Shown: positions 16,520 through 26,813 of the stretch, piece by piece
Numbering within the stretch: position 1 is the first letter of the stretch
Layout of the letters: each line of letters starts with the position of its first letter
Assembly (NCBI GenBank): GCA_938035525.1
Contig: CALHOI010000045.1
Span: forward strand, 1 to 64,000
DNA length: 64,000 nucleotides
DNA from: an uncultured Granulosicoccaceae bacterium
GTDB taxonomy: Bacteria; Pseudomonadota; Gammaproteobacteria; Granulosicoccales; Granulosicoccaceae
Direction of reading: 5' to 3'
Notes under the pieces: generated by a model
What the model saw: the letters and a program-made list of their open reading frames with translations, nothing else
What the model was told of the DNA's origin: nothing
Database searches by the model: none
Translations under genes and position numbers: made by a program

Positions 16520-18127
16520 TCAGATTTTTGCGGTATAGGCGGCGGTTAGCAGCTCACGCGTGTATTCGTGCTGGGGATCGTCAAATATGGACTGGGCATC
16601 GCCCATTTCAACGCACTTACCGCCTTTCATGACGATGATTCGATTCGCCATCGCTCTGACCACTCGCAAATCATGGCTGATAAAGAGATAAGATAAGCCG
16701 TGCTGGCGTTGCAGCTCTCGCAGCAATTCAATCATCTGTACCTGCACTGCGCGATCTAATGCTGAGGTGGGCTCATCGAGCATCAGCAATTTGGGTTGTA
16801 GAATCATGGCTCGCGCTACGGCTATGCGTTGTCGTTGTCCACCTGAAAATTCGTGTGGATAACGATTCAACGCATCACTGTCGAGGCCAACCTGGTCGAG
16901 CACACTCAAGGCTTTTTGTTCGTCGGCCTCCTCTCCCTGACTGAGGTTATGCGCATGCAGACCTTCCAGAATAATGGATCGGACAGACATCCTTGGGCTT
17001 AAACTGCCATAAGGATCCTGAAACACAACCTGCATATTTTGTCGCAAGGCTTTTAGCTCTTCACCCGTTGCATTGGTAATATCCCGACCATCAAATTCAA
17101 TCGTACCCTGCGAAGGAATAAGCCTTAACAACGCTTGCGCCAGTGTGGTTTTACCCGAGCCGCTCTCGCCAACTACGCCTATGGTTTCACCCACATTGAG
17201 CGACAATGAAATACCGTCTACCGCTTTAACATGCCCTACGGTGCGACGAAAAAAACCTCGTTTAATGGGAAACCACACGCGCAAGTCATCGGCTTTGATA
17301 ATGACCTGACCTTTGGCATCAACAACCGGCGCATCCCCAGTGGGTTCAGCACCCAAAAGCTCTTTGGTGTATTCGTGTTGAGGTGAATCAAAAACCGAAT
17401 GCGTTGCACCGGTTTCATGAATAACACCATCGCGCATAACACACACTCGTGACGCAACATTTTTGACCACAGTTAAATCGTGCGTGATCAGCAACACGGC
17501 AAGCCCCAGTTTTTGTTGAAGCTCACCAATCAGGGTCAGGATTTGCGCTTGTACCGTTACATCCAAAGCCGTGGTTGGTTCGTCGGCAATAAGAATATCC
17601 GGTTCATTTGCCAGAGCCATGGCAATCATGACTCGTTGTCGTTGGCCGCCACTGAGCTGGTGCGGGTACGCCTGCAGCCGCTCGGTGACCTGGTCCAACC
17701 CCACCAGCCCCAACAGTTCGATCGTGCGCTCTCTGGCCTCCGACTTATCCATGCCTTTGTGCAGCAACAGCACTTCGTTGATCTGTTTTTCGACCGTATG
17801 CAAAGGATTAAGTGATGTCATGGGTTCCTGAAATATCATCCCTATGCGATCACCACGCACACGCTTTAGCGTTGAATTGTTTGCACCGATAAGTTCTTCA
17901 CCACGATACAGAATGCTGCCTGTAGGGTAGCTGACTTGAGACGGGTTAAGCAGTTGCAGTATAGATAACGCTGTTACTGATTTACCCGAACCGCTCTCAC
18001 CAACCAAGGCCAACGTTTCACCTTTGTACAATTCGAACGAAACGTTATGCACCACGGTTTTCTGGAATGACTGCATCTGAAAACTGATGCTTAAGTCATC
18101 AACCACTAATATGGGTTGTTCGCTCAT
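16520..18127 (-). CDS. yejF: YejF, oligopeptide/microcin C ABC transporter ATPase (double domain)
   Basis: 535 residues containing two complete ABC ATPase domains. Walker A GESGSGKSV lies near residue 38 and GESGSGKTT near 320; signatures are LSGGQRQRVMIAMAL and FSGGQRQRIAVARAM; Walker B sites are ILIADEPTTALD and LLMLDEPTSALD. The length matches E. coli YejF (529). It overlaps yejE by 4 bases. It energises the YejBE channel, which in enterobacteria imports small peptides and the antibiotic microcin C. Confidence 0.93.
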   Translation of the reverse strand: MSEQPILVVDDLSISFQMQSFQKTVVHNVSFELYKGETLALVGESGSGKSVTALSILQLLNPSQVSYPTGSILYRGEELIGANNSTLKRVRGDRIGMIFQEPMTSLNPLHTVEKQINEVLLLHKGMDKSEARERTIELLGLVGLDQVTERLQAYPHQLSGGQRQRVMIAMALANEPDILIADEPTTALDVTVQAQILTLIGELQQKLGLAVLLITHDLTVVKNVASRVCVMRDGVIHETGATHSVFDSPQHEYTKELLGAEPTGDAPVVDAKGQVIIKADDLRVWFPIKRGFFRRTVGHVKAVDGISLSLNVGETIGVVGESGSGKTTLAQALLRLIPSQGTIEFDGRDITNATGEELKALRQNMQVVFQDPYGSLSPRMSVRSIILEGLHAHNLSQGEEADEQKALSVLDQVGLDSDALNRYPHEFSGGQRQRIAVARAMILQPKLLMLDEPTSALDRAVQVQMIELLRELQRQHGLSYLFISHDLRVVRAMANRIIVMKGGKCVEMGDAQSIFDDPQHEYTRELLTAAYTAKI

Positions 18128-19170
18128 AGGTGTGCCTTTCGCGGATCGAAAGCGTCGCGAACCGCCTCACCTATAAATATGAGCAAGCTGAGCATAATAG
18201 CCAGTACCAAAAAAGCACTGATACCCAGCCAGGGCGCTTGCATGTTTTGCTTACCCTGTGCCAGTAACTCACCCAAAGAGGCAGAACCCGGCGGTAAACC
18301 AAAACCCAGAAAATCGAGTGACGTTAACGTTGTTATGGAACCATTGAGAATAAACGGCAGCAACGTCAGCGTTGCCACCATGGCATTAGGCACGATGTGT
18401 CTGGCCAAAATACGCCAGCGGTTAACACCTAAAGCACGCGCAGCTTTTACATAGTCGAGGTTTCTTGCACGCAACACTTCGGCGCGGACCACACCCACTA
18501 ATGACATCCAGCTGAACAACAACATAATACCCAACAGCCACCAGAAATTGGGTTCAATGATACTGGCCATGATGATAAGCAAATACAGCATGGGTAATCC
18601 AGACCATATTTCCATAAAACGCTGTCCCAGAAGATCGACCCAGCCTCCCAGAAACCCTTGCACTGCACCAACCGCCACACCAATAACAGAACTGAACAGC
18701 GTTAACGTTAAGCCAAACAACACCGATATACGGAACCCGTAAATAATACGCGCTACCACATCGCGGCCCTGGTCATCGGTGCCCAGAAGATTTTCACGTG
18801 ATGGCGGCGCCGGTGCTGGCAGTTCGGATACATAGTTAATGGTGTCGTAGCTGTAGCGTATCGGTGGCCACAATGCCCAACCATCTGCCTCAATGAGTTC
18901 GGCTACGTATTCGTCTCTGTAGTCGGCTGCTGTTTCAAAGTCGCCACCAAATTGGGTTTCGGGATAATCAACAAAAACCGGAAAATACAATTGCTCTTTG
19001 TAACTAACAACTAATGGCTTGTCGTTGGCAATAAATTCTGCAAACAACGAAAAGAAAAAGATAATGCCAAAAATCCACAAAGACCACCAACCACGTTTGT
19101 TGGCTTTAAAACTGGCCCATCGGCGTTGCGCTATTGGAGAAAGCATGGGTTTAAATATCCCTGCCTTCAA
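18124..19170 (-). CDS. yejE: YejE, oligopeptide ABC transporter permease
   Basis: 348 residues; the family is about 341. After the first membrane helix there is a long periplasmic loop with the YejE-specific block [12 protein letters not shown] and then [23 protein letters not shown], the marker of DppC-type permeases. The EAA loop is [21 protein letters not shown]. It overlaps yejB by 20 bases and yejF by 4. Confidence 0.93.
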   Translation of the reverse strand: MKAGIFKPMLSPIAQRRWASFKANKRGWWSLWIFGIIFFFSLFAEFIANDKPLVVSYKEQLYFPVFVDYPETQFGGDFETAADYRDEYVAELIEADGWALWPPIRYSYDTINYVSELPAPAPPSRENLLGTDDQGRDVVARIIYGFRISVLFGLTLTLFSSVIGVAVGAVQGFLGGWVDLLGQRFMEIWSGLPMLYLLIIMASIIEPNFWWLLGIMLLFSWMSLVGVVRAEVLRARNLDYVKAARALGVNRWRILARHIVPNAMVATLTLLPFILNGSITTLTSLDFLGFGLPPGSASLGELLAQGKQNMQAPWLGISAFLVLAIMLSLLIFIGEAVRDAFDPRKAHL

Positions 19171-20257
19171 AGTCTATTCGTGGATCAATAATCATATACA
19201 TAATATCGCCCACGATATTCATGATTAAGCCCAGCAAAGTAAAGAAAAACAAGGTACCAAACATAACCGGGTAGTCGCGATTTATAGCGGCTTCAAAACC
19301 CAACAACCCTAATCCGTCGAGTGAGAAAATCACCTCTATCAATAATGAGCCAGTAAACAGAATACCGATAAACGCACCGGGGAAACCAGCAACCACGATC
19401 AACATGGCATTACGGAATACATGACCATAAAGCACTTGGTTTTCGGCTAGCCCCTTGGCTTTGGCTGTAAGCACGTACTGCTTGTTTATTTCGTCCAGAA
19501 ACGAATTTTTGGTTAACATGGTTAACCCAGCAAAACCGCCCACCACCATGGCCAGAACGGGCAAAGCCATATGCCAGAAATAGTCGGTTATTTTTCCAAA
19601 CCACGATAAGCTGTCGTAGTTTTCTGAAACCAAACCGCGTAACGGGAACCAGTCAAGATAACTGCCGCCAGCGAACAGCACCACCAGTAAAATGGCGAAC
19701 AAAAAAGACGGGATAGCGTAGCCAACGATAACCACAGCACTGGTCCACACATCAAAGTTGGAACCATCGCGTATGGCTTTTTTAATACCCAAGGGTATGG
19801 ATATTAAATAAACCAGCAAGGTGGTCCATAAACCCAGTGATATCGACACTGGTAGCTTGTCAACCACCAGACTAAACACACTTTGATCACGAAAAAAGCT
19901 ATCACCAAAATCAAAGCGAGCGTAGTCGCCCATCATTTTCAGAAAACGCTCTAGTGGTGGCTTATCAAAGCCGTAAAGCTTTTCGATGTCGGCAACCAGT
20001 TCCGGGTCGAGGCCACGAGAGCCGCGGTACTTGGACGCACTTGCATCATTACTGTCTGAATTTTGCGATAACTCCAGGCCATCACTGGCCACACCTGAAA
20101 CACGTGCGGTTGCATCAACTGCCTGGCCTTTCACCTGCGCGAGCATCTGCTCAACCGGACCACCAGGTGCCGCTTGCACGATCACAAAATTAATGATCAT
20201 GATGCCGATTAACGTGGGTATGACCAGCAGCAAACGTCTGGCAATGTATGCAAGCAT
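19151..20257 (-). CDS. yejB: YejB, oligopeptide ABC transporter permease
   Basis: 368 residues; the family is about 364. The long periplasmic insertion with [14 protein letters not shown] is specific to YejB and separates it from ordinary DppB. Other blocks are [24 protein letters not shown] and the C-terminal DPRIDFEGR. It pairs with YejE to form the channel. Confidence 0.94.
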   Translation of the reverse strand: MLAYIARRLLLVIPTLIGIMIINFVIVQAAPGGPVEQMLAQVKGQAVDATARVSGVASDGLELSQNSDSNDASASKYRGSRGLDPELVADIEKLYGFDKPPLERFLKMMGDYARFDFGDSFFRDQSVFSLVVDKLPVSISLGLWTTLLVYLISIPLGIKKAIRDGSNFDVWTSAVVIVGYAIPSFLFAILLVVLFAGGSYLDWFPLRGLVSENYDSLSWFGKITDYFWHMALPVLAMVVGGFAGLTMLTKNSFLDEINKQYVLTAKAKGLAENQVLYGHVFRNAMLIVVAGFPGAFIGILFTGSLLIEVIFSLDGLGLLGFEAAINRDYPVMFGTLFFFTLLGLIMNIVGDIMYMIIDPRIDFEGRDI

Positions 20258-20316
20258 CAGTGGTTTATCCGACGTTAATAAGCTGGTTGATCAGCCTGGG
20301 CAACAAAACGCGTGCG

Positions 20317-22203
20317 CTACTGGTTGAGCGCTGCCTCTTTGTCCGGATCAATCCACCAGGTTTCCAGCGTTAACGCCCTGAACGGGATGATGTCGGGACG
20401 TTCAAACTTATTCCAGTAGGCCAAACGATATGTAGACCCAAAGTACAATGGAACAACGTAATGGTTATGCAACAAGACCCGATCAAGTGCTTTGGTGCTG
20501 GCAACCAATGCGGGGCGATCTGGTGCTTCTATGACCTTTTTTATGAGTTCGTCTACAACCGGATTATCAATACCAGCATAATTAGAAGAGCCCTGCTGGT
20601 CGGCCGTTGAAGACCCCCAATAGCCTACTTGCTCGTTGCCCGGTGACAATGACTGTATCCAACCCAGGAATATCATATCGAAATCAAATTCCTCAACCCG
20701 CTTTTGGTACTGAGAAGAATCAACGATACGGACCTTTAACTCCACACCTAATCGCTCCAGTGTCTTTTTGTAAGCCAGTGCGATTTTCTCGGCTGTGGGG
20801 CTGGAAAGTAGCATTTCAATTTCCATGACCTCACCCGATTCAACATGGGTTAGCTTCTGGTTTTTTATTTCCCAACCTGCTTCTTTAAACAGCTTTATTG
20901 CTTCACGGTATTGCTTACGTAAATTACCGGAGCCATCGTTAACAGGTAGTGTGAACGGCTCATCGAATACGCTATCGGGTACTTGGCCACGATATTCTTC
21001 CAGGATGTCAAGCTCATCACCTTCTGGCAGACCCAGCGCCATGAATTCAGAATTCTGGAAGTAACTTTGGTTACGCGTGTACGCATCGTAGAACAGATTT
21101 TTGTTCATCCACTCGAAATCCAACGCATAACCCAGTGCGCGTCGCACCCGCATATCGGAGAATTTCTTTAGGCGGTTGTTTGGAATAAAGGCCAGCAAGG
21201 GTTGCGTGCTTTCATCAGCAATTTCTTCTTTAACAACACGACCATCTGCGACAGCTGGAAAATCGTAAGCTGTTTTCCAGTTCTTGGATATAGTTTCTGA
21301 TCGGTAGTCGATATCGCCCGACTTTAATGCTTCCAGTGTCACTGTGGCATCGCGGTAGTAGTCGAAGCGTAAGGTCCCAAAGTTATGGTGACCCACTTTG
21401 ACCGGTAAATCTTTGGCCCAGTAGTCGTCGACGCGTTCGTAGCTGATGCTTCTGCCGGCATCGACTTTACTGATTTTGTACGGACCACTGCCTAACGGTG
21501 GCTCTAATGTGGTTTTTTCAAAATCACGAGTTTCCCAGTAGTGTTTGGGTAGAACTTGAAGCTGCCCAATGATCAACGGCAGTTCGTCGTTATTGCCTTC
21601 GCTAAAAGAAAACTTAACGGTGTGTGAATCAAGCGCTTCGGCTTTGGCAACCGATGCATAATAATTTCGGTAATGCGGGTGGCCTTTTTCTTTGATGGTA
21701 TCAAATGTCCAAACGACATCGTCGGCTGTTAGCGCGACACCATCGTGCCAGCGAGCCGCCTTGCGTAAGCGGAATATAACCCAGCGTTTGTCTTCAGACT
21801 CTTCGATACTCTCAGCAAGTAGACCGTAATTTGAAAAGGGTTCGTCGAGCGATGCAACCGTTAGGGTGTCATAAAGGATGGTTGTGCCTGCCGCTGGTGA
21901 GCCCTTCAAAATAAACGGGTTTAAATTATCGTAGCTACCTTGGGCAGAGCGAACAATCGTGCCACCTTTAATGGCATCCGGGTTGGCGTATTCAAAATGA
22001 GTAAAGTCGGGGCCGTATTTCAGATCGCCGTACTTAGAATGGCCATGAGCAGTGTCAGCGGCCGCACTGCCACAAATCATTGGCGCAGCCAACAGTGTAG
22101 CGCCACAGACTTGACGGAAGGACTGAGGAAGTAAGTGCCGCAACGACTGGCGACTTTGCTTACGAAACAGCTTACGTGAACCCCAAAACATCATCATGAA
22201 CAC
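20317..22203 (-). CDS. yejA: YejA, periplasmic oligopeptide-binding protein
   Basis: 628 residues, a family-5 extracellular solute-binding protein. The N-terminus (about 1-49) is longer and more basic than usual before the hydrophobic core and AA-rich cleavage region, so a start further in is possible (for example around residue 28). Family blocks include KYGPDFTHFEYANPDAIKGGTI, PLGSGPYKI and FDYYRDATVTLEALKSGDIDYRSE. It heads the yejABEF operon and supplies peptides to YejBE. Confidence 0.92.
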   Translation of the reverse strand: MFMMMFWGSRKLFRKQSRQSLRHLLPQSFRQVCGATLLAAPMICGSAAADTAHGHSKYGDLKYGPDFTHFEYANPDAIKGGTIVRSAQGSYDNLNPFILKGSPAAGTTILYDTLTVASLDEPFSNYGLLAESIEESEDKRWVIFRLRKAARWHDGVALTADDVVWTFDTIKEKGHPHYRNYYASVAKAEALDSHTVKFSFSEGNNDELPLIIGQLQVLPKHYWETRDFEKTTLEPPLGSGPYKISKVDAGRSISYERVDDYWAKDLPVKVGHHNFGTLRFDYYRDATVTLEALKSGDIDYRSETISKNWKTAYDFPAVADGRVVKEEIADESTQPLLAFIPNNRLKKFSDMRVRRALGYALDFEWMNKNLFYDAYTRNQSYFQNSEFMALGLPEGDELDILEEYRGQVPDSVFDEPFTLPVNDGSGNLRKQYREAIKLFKEAGWEIKNQKLTHVESGEVMEIEMLLSSPTAEKIALAYKKTLERLGVELKVRIVDSSQYQKRVEEFDFDMIFLGWIQSLSPGNEQVGYWGSSTADQQGSSNYAGIDNPVVDELIKKVIEAPDRPALVASTKALDRVLLHNHYVVPLYFGSTYRLAYWNKFERPDIIPFRALTLETWWIDPDKEAALNQ

Positions 22204-22311
22204 CTCGCAAAATAGAATTTCGGCACAGAAAACTTGGGCAAAGCCCTCTATGCACGATACATCATTTTCTTAGGTACAAGGTCTGTGCCGGTCTGCGCCA
22301 AGTACTACGTG

Positions 22312-23604
22312 TTAGTACCGAAGTGTGCGTGGAAGTTCGATCCTGCGCTGGTTGCCGAAAGGAATTTCCGGCCACTGCGATGACGCTGGCTCACTTCCCC
22401 AGTTTATTCCGGTTCTGCCCGTTATGCCGTTATCAAACTGGCTAAAGCCGCCGCTTTTGGACACACCAAAGGACACCACACCAATCATTACAGCACCACC
22501 AGCCAGGCTGGCAAGCGCAATTTTGATCATACTGAAAGGCCGCTCGCCTTTGACTTTACCGGTACGGCCGTTGACCACAAACCGAAACGTTTTACCGCGA
22601 AATTCGAATGCTGCACTCCAAAGCGGCAAAAGCACATGTTTGAACGTGGTTTCGCTGTGTTTGGTTTGCAGTCGCCCTACACGCTGCTGATCACCACCAA
22701 TGGCACTGGCTACATCCTGACGAATAATACGATCCATATTACTTTGGGCGTGATTAAAACCCTGATCAAGCTCTACCTGATACACCTCACTACTAAAACC
22801 GCTTAGGTATTCTTCGGTGTATGGCACCAGGTTTTCAAGATCCCAGGGCTCAAGCCAGTCGGTTATTTTTCGTGGCAATGTTTGCGTTGCTCCAACCAAT
22901 ACATCATCGAAGTGACGTGACGTTCGTCCGCTAACATAAGTCCATCTGATTTTCGGTACTTGTTGCCGGCGTCTTACTCGCCTGCCATTAATAGTCGTGG
23001 TGACCATACGGGTAACATAGTAAACATCACCACGCTGCCCTTCGTAGGCAGTGACTGTATCGCTATCGTAGGTCCAGTAAGGAATATAAACACCATTAAG
23101 ACCCGCGTCCTCGCGGGCGTATTTTTTAAGTTCACTTGGTGCAAACCAAAGTGTGTTCAGCCAGTTGACGTAAGCATCTTTGGCCTGCCGAGCATTAATC
23201 TTGAACGGCAGCAATCCTTTGGGCTTGATGGGCTTAGCCTGGCTGGTGGAGGTAACCACCGTTGTGCTGCAAAACGGACACTCTCCCGAATGAATATGTG
23301 CATCAAGTGCAAATTGCGCTGCGCAATTCGGGCACTTGATGATATTGGTTTCGGGTGCAATTTTACGCGACGTTTGTAAACGCCGAAGCGCTGCATGGAA
23401 ATTGAGTTCTTCGATTTGGAGATTGTTCTCAGCAATCTGATTATTGTGCCCGCAGTACGGACACTCCAGCGAATGCGTGCCTATCGCGTAGTGCAACGTT
23501 GCGCCGCATTGCTGGCAGGGGAATCGCTTTTCCGTCAGGGCGGCCGTGGTGACCTCCCCGACGGAAAATTGATCTGGGTTAAACTCGAGCTTGTCGCTTT
23601 TCAA
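22312..23604 (-). CDS. Zinc-ribbon membrane protein of the TelA/SPFH neighbourhood
   Basis: 430 residues. Two zinc ribbons open the protein: C30/C33/C48/C51 and C91/C94/C109/C112, each CxxC...CPxC. The central part is a conserved beta-rich region (YVNWLNTLWFAPSELK ... YIPYWTYDS), and one membrane helix lies near the C-terminus (about 370-390), followed by a Gly-rich tail. Similar proteins are often mislabelled as primosomal helicase or phage replication protein (YdjG-like). It has no helicase motif. It sits 9 bases after the SPFH gene and is the last gene of the tpm-xpaC-telA operon. It is probably a membrane-associated partner of the SPFH protein. Confidence 0.75.
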   Translation of the reverse strand: MKSDKLEFNPDQFSVGEVTTAALTEKRFPCQQCGATLHYAIGTHSLECPYCGHNNQIAENNLQIEELNFHAALRRLQTSRKIAPETNIIKCPNCAAQFALDAHIHSGECPFCSTTVVTSTSQAKPIKPKGLLPFKINARQAKDAYVNWLNTLWFAPSELKKYAREDAGLNGVYIPYWTYDSDTVTAYEGQRGDVYYVTRMVTTTINGRRVRRRQQVPKIRWTYVSGRTSRHFDDVLVGATQTLPRKITDWLEPWDLENLVPYTEEYLSGFSSEVYQVELDQGFNHAQSNMDRIIRQDVASAIGGDQQRVGRLQTKHSETTFKHVLLPLWSAAFEFRGKTFRFVVNGRTGKVKGERPFSMIKIALASLAGGAVMIGVVSFGVSKSGGFSQFDNGITGRTGINWGSEPASSQWPEIPFGNQRRIELPRTLRY

Positions 23605-23613
23605 CTTTTAGTT

Positions 23614-24705
23614 TCAACTGGATGGTAACGGCGGCGGCTTAACCGTGTTGCTGTTAAACAAATGCGCCAAGGCATCTACTTTGCTTGCTGGCGTCCACTC
23701 GCTCATGTCCGGCGACCATACCAGCGTCGCCGGTGTTAATGACCCGTCGGTGACTCGCGATTTTAATTCGATCACTTCAAACGGTCCTGCCGCCTTATCG
23801 CCCATGGCTACATGAAATTCAATCGGTTGTGGTACCGGCGGTGGCGTACCACCAACCACACCAGCACCCATGCGATTAGCCATGGCTAATCCAACACCCA
23901 TGCCAATGCCGTCGGATGCCCCGCCACCGGGGTTACTGGCTGCACCTTCCATAGCAACACCGGTTTGGTATTGCAGGTAACGATCAAGATTACCGGTCAT
24001 GCCCATGCTGGTGCGCTTATCTAATGCTTCAGACACGGCCGGTGGCAACGAAATATTTTCCACCAGTATACGAGTCAGCTCTAAACCATACTCTCCAAAC
24101 TCGGGAGCAATGCGGCGTGTCAAAAACTCACCCAGCTGATCGTAGTTAGCCGCCATATCCAGCACAGGAATATTAGCGCCACCAATAACCGTTGCGAAGC
24201 GGGAAGTAATAAGGTTACGCAGTTGATTGCTAATTTCATCGGTTGTGAAAACCCCTTCGGTACCGACGATTTCTCGCATAAACTTCAGGGCATCAACTAC
24301 TCTGACCCCATAAGTACCGAAGGCCCTGATACGCAAACCACCAAACTCGGCATCGCGCATCATTAGCGGTTGCTTGGTGCCCCACTTTAAATCCACAAAT
24401 CGGCGCGCATTGCAGAAGTAGACTTCGGCTTTAAACGGACTTTGAAAACCGTGATGCCAGTTTTGCAAAGACGTCAGTATCGGCAGGTTTTTGGTTTCAA
24501 GCTCATAAGTGCCCGGCCCAAGAACGTCAGCCACTTCGCCTTCATTAACGAATACGGCAAACTGCGATTCGCGAACAATGAGTTTTGCACCGTATTTTAT
24601 CTCGTTGCCATAGCGCTCGAAGCGATACACCATGGTGTCGCTGGTGTCATCTGTCCACTCGACAACATCAACCAGCTCACTGAATAGTCTGCTGAATAAA
24701 CCCAT
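23614..24705 (-). CDS. SPFH-domain protein with C-terminal GYF_2 domain
   Basis: 363 residues of the YdjI/virion-core-like SPFH branch. It starts MGLFSRLFSELVDVVEWTDD. The SPFH core covers about 30-230 (LIVRESQFAVFVNEGEV ... GTYGVRV ... LDMAANYDQLGEFL ... YGLELTRILVENISLPP). A Gly/Pro-rich linker follows, and then a GYF_2-like domain (about 303-355: FHVAMGDKAAGPFEVIELKSRV ... WSPDMSEWTPAS). SPFH proteins assemble on membranes. It lies 1 base from telA and 9 from the zinc-ribbon gene, so all three are co-translated. Confidence 0.85.
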   Translation of the reverse strand: MGLFSRLFSELVDVVEWTDDTSDTMVYRFERYGNEIKYGAKLIVRESQFAVFVNEGEVADVLGPGTYELETKNLPILTSLQNWHHGFQSPFKAEVYFCNARRFVDLKWGTKQPLMMRDAEFGGLRIRAFGTYGVRVVDALKFMREIVGTEGVFTTDEISNQLRNLITSRFATVIGGANIPVLDMAANYDQLGEFLTRRIAPEFGEYGLELTRILVENISLPPAVSEALDKRTSMGMTGNLDRYLQYQTGVAMEGAASNPGGGASDGIGMGVGLAMANRMGAGVVGGTPPPVPQPIEFHVAMGDKAAGPFEVIELKSRVTDGSLTPATLVWSPDMSEWTPASKVDALAHLFNSNTVKPPPLPSS

Positions 24706-24706
24706 G

Positions 24707-25879
24707 TTATGCCCCTACTTGATTAGCATCGCCACTGGCCCGAGCCGATGCCGCTTTCAATGTGGTTTTTAGTTCTGTTTCCATTTCTACCAGTGCCTTT
24801 TCAGCTTCCGCTCTTCGTCGCTTGCCTTCATCAGCGATTTGCAGGCTCTCTTCGACCGTGGCAATCAAGTTTTCGTTTGCCTTGCGAACGGCATTAACGT
24901 CAAACACACCACGTTCAAGCTCTTCGCGTACGGTGCGATTAGCGGTACGCAAGTTTTCAGCATTTTTTTCGAGTAAGTCGTTGGTTAAGTCGCTGGCCGC
25001 TTTAACACTCTTGGCAGCCTCTGCCGAACGAAAAATAGTCACAGCCTGGGCCAGCTGCTGGCGCCATAGTGGCACCGTATTAACCAGCGTAGAGTTAATT
25101 TTGTTAACCAGGCCTTTATCGTTTTCCTGAATAAGGCGAATGCTGGGTAAGCCTTGCATAGCCACTTGTCGAGTCAACTTTAAGTCGTGTATGCGGCGCT
25201 CAAGATCGTCACGACCGCTACGTACATCGCGAAGCTCTTGCGCGGCTAGCACTTCATCGGTCTGGCTAGCCTGGGATTCGGCTTCGGGAATCATTTTTTT
25301 ATCGATGTAAGCTAACTTACGTTCACCAGCAAGAATGTAATATTCGAGGTTGTGAAAATATTCAAGGTTAGCTTCGTACAATTTATCTAAAGAGGTAATA
25401 TCACGAAGCAATTGCGTTTTATGACCTTCCAGATCATCGGTAACAGTATCCACCTGCTTGCGCACACCTTCGTACTGCTGGATAAATTTGGCCACCGGCG
25501 TCACACCGCCAAACAGCTTTCGAAACAAACGCGTAAAAAATCCAGGGCGCTCATTGGGGTCATAGTTTTCTACTTTAAAGCCACGCAATACTGAAACCAT
25601 ATTGTTCAGCGATTCACCCGCCGAACCTAAATCTTTATTGCGCACACCCTCAAGCATATTGTCCGAAATGCTGGTGAGCTCCTGCTGGGCTTTGCTGCCA
25701 AAGAAAATTACAGAGTTACTGTCACTAAGATCGATTTCATCCATCAAGCGATCGACTCTCGCCTGTTCATCGGGCTTGCTTTCTTCATAGGTCACCATTT
25801 CGTATTTCACGTCTGGCAGCAATTCTGTGCCCGGTAGCAGATCAATTTTCTCTGCCAAGTCAACCTTTGTGTCCGACAT
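24707..25879 (-). CDS. telA: TelA/KlaA family toxic-anion resistance protein
   Basis: 390 residues, soluble and almost all helical, full length for TelA. Blocks seen are DLSDSNSVIFFGSKAQQELTSISD, KVENYDPNERPGFFTRLFRKLFGG, the LYEANLEYFHNLEYYILAGE helix and QGLPSIRLIQENDKGLVNKINSTLVNTVPLWRQQLA. A GGAG ribosome site precedes the ATG. Members are linked to tellurite resistance on plasmids and to envelope stress with XpaC. The biochemical role is unknown. Confidence 0.92.
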   Translation of the reverse strand: MSDTKVDLAEKIDLLPGTELLPDVKYEMVTYEESKPDEQARVDRLMDEIDLSDSNSVIFFGSKAQQELTSISDNMLEGVRNKDLGSAGESLNNMVSVLRGFKVENYDPNERPGFFTRLFRKLFGGVTPVAKFIQQYEGVRKQVDTVTDDLEGHKTQLLRDITSLDKLYEANLEYFHNLEYYILAGERKLAYIDKKMIPEAESQASQTDEVLAAQELRDVRSGRDDLERRIHDLKLTRQVAMQGLPSIRLIQENDKGLVNKINSTLVNTVPLWRQQLAQAVTIFRSAEAAKSVKAASDLTNDLLEKNAENLRTANRTVREELERGVFDVNAVRKANENLIATVEESLQIADEGKRRRAEAEKALVEMETELKTTLKAASARASGDANQVGA

Positions 25880-25927
25880 ATGTGTCTCCTCGTATAAATT
25901 CTGTATGACTTATCTTGACACTCACAA

Positions 25928-25953
25928 GCCTTGACCTGCGAACGCTTCAAGGC
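25928..25953 (-). repeat. Intercistronic hairpin between xpaC and telA
   Basis: GCCTTGA and TCAAGGC form a perfect 7-bp stem around a 12-base loop that contains an inner GCG/CGC pair. It starts 8 bases after the xpaC stop and has no T-run behind it, so it may set mRNA stability or the ratio of XpaC to TelA rather than terminate. Confidence 0.6.
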
Positions 25954-25960
25954 ACAACAT

Positions 25961-26812
25961 TTAGGTAATGCCTTCTTTTTCCAATTGCATTTGCAACACT
26001 TCAATATTCACATCCAGATCGCTGACGTTATTTTCGCGCAGCTTTTCCTGCTGATCTGAAATGACTGTTTCTATCGTTGTTAATACGCGCCGAAAGTTAT
26101 CTTCGAGTACCGGGTTAGCATCGTTTCGGTGAGCTTTGACATAACCTTCGGTCACTTGCTGTGCACCATCGAGATACACTTTAAGAAACTTGCGCGCCCG
26201 TCGCGCGTCGGTCGGATCTTCTTCGATGGTATCGAGAACAGCACGCGCCTCTCTGACAATGCGACGCAAACGATCTTTAAACTCTCGGTTTTTGATTTCT
26301 TTGCTGGCTCGCTCAATGGCGCTAATACGATCTTCGGCTTCATCAAGCAATTCGATGAGCTCTTCTGTGGTGATGCCGACGGCTGCAATTTCGGGATCGT
26401 TGCGAGCGGGATCGAAATCGTAATACAGATAACTACCCAACAACACTGCAAGCGCGAAAATCACGCTTTCGATTAAACCGTAGTCGTTAAAGATACCCCA
26501 GTAGGCAACGATAAACATGGCCAGCGAGAGTACCCCTGCGCCAATAATGCGATACGGAATGGTACTGGCACGACGTTTAAAGCGACGTTGCTGGCCCTCG
26601 TAGTCTAAACGGATGCCTTTGCGAATCAAGGTCGCCGCCAACATGGCCAAACCGAACCCTAAAGCCCTGGCGAGCGCTGCCCCCGTATGACCACTGCTAA
26701 GGGCTACTATCGTGGCGGGTAGCAGTGGCAATGGCAACAGATACAACAGCCATCCACGCCAATGTACTTTGCGTGGTTTATCTGAGGAATTTATACGTTT
26801 TACAGCAGCCAT
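25961..26812 (-). CDS. xpaC: XpaC family membrane protein (5-bromo-4-chloroindolyl phosphate hydrolysis family)
   Basis: 283 residues. Four membrane segments lie at about 21-40, 45-63, 88-108 and 112-131. A charged helical cytoplasmic domain (about 150-283) carries the family pattern LIELLDEAEDRISAIERASKEIKNREFKDRLRRIV and DARRARKFLKVYLDGAQQVTEGY. XpaC genes are regularly found beside telA. The old name reflects a phosphatase-plate phenotype in Bacillus, and no catalytic motif is visible. The ATG begins one base after the stop of a 30-residue upstream gene, indicating coupled translation. Confidence 0.85.
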   Translation of the reverse strand: MAAVKRINSSDKPRKVHWRGWLLYLLPLPLLPATIVALSSGHTGAALARALGFGLAMLAATLIRKGIRLDYEGQQRRFKRRASTIPYRIIGAGVLSLAMFIVAYWGIFNDYGLIESVIFALAVLLGSYLYYDFDPARNDPEIAAVGITTEELIELLDEAEDRISAIERASKEIKNREFKDRLRRIVREARAVLDTIEEDPTDARRARKFLKVYLDGAQQVTEGYVKAHRNDANPVLEDNFRRVLTTIETVISDQQEKLRENNVSDLDVNIEVLQMQLEKEGIT

Positions 26813-26813
26813 A

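Noticed and set aside
22204-22311. Terminator between yejA and the zinc-ribbon gene
   Set aside because: CGGCACAG and CTGTGCCG could pair, but the loop is about 60 bases and no T-run follows.
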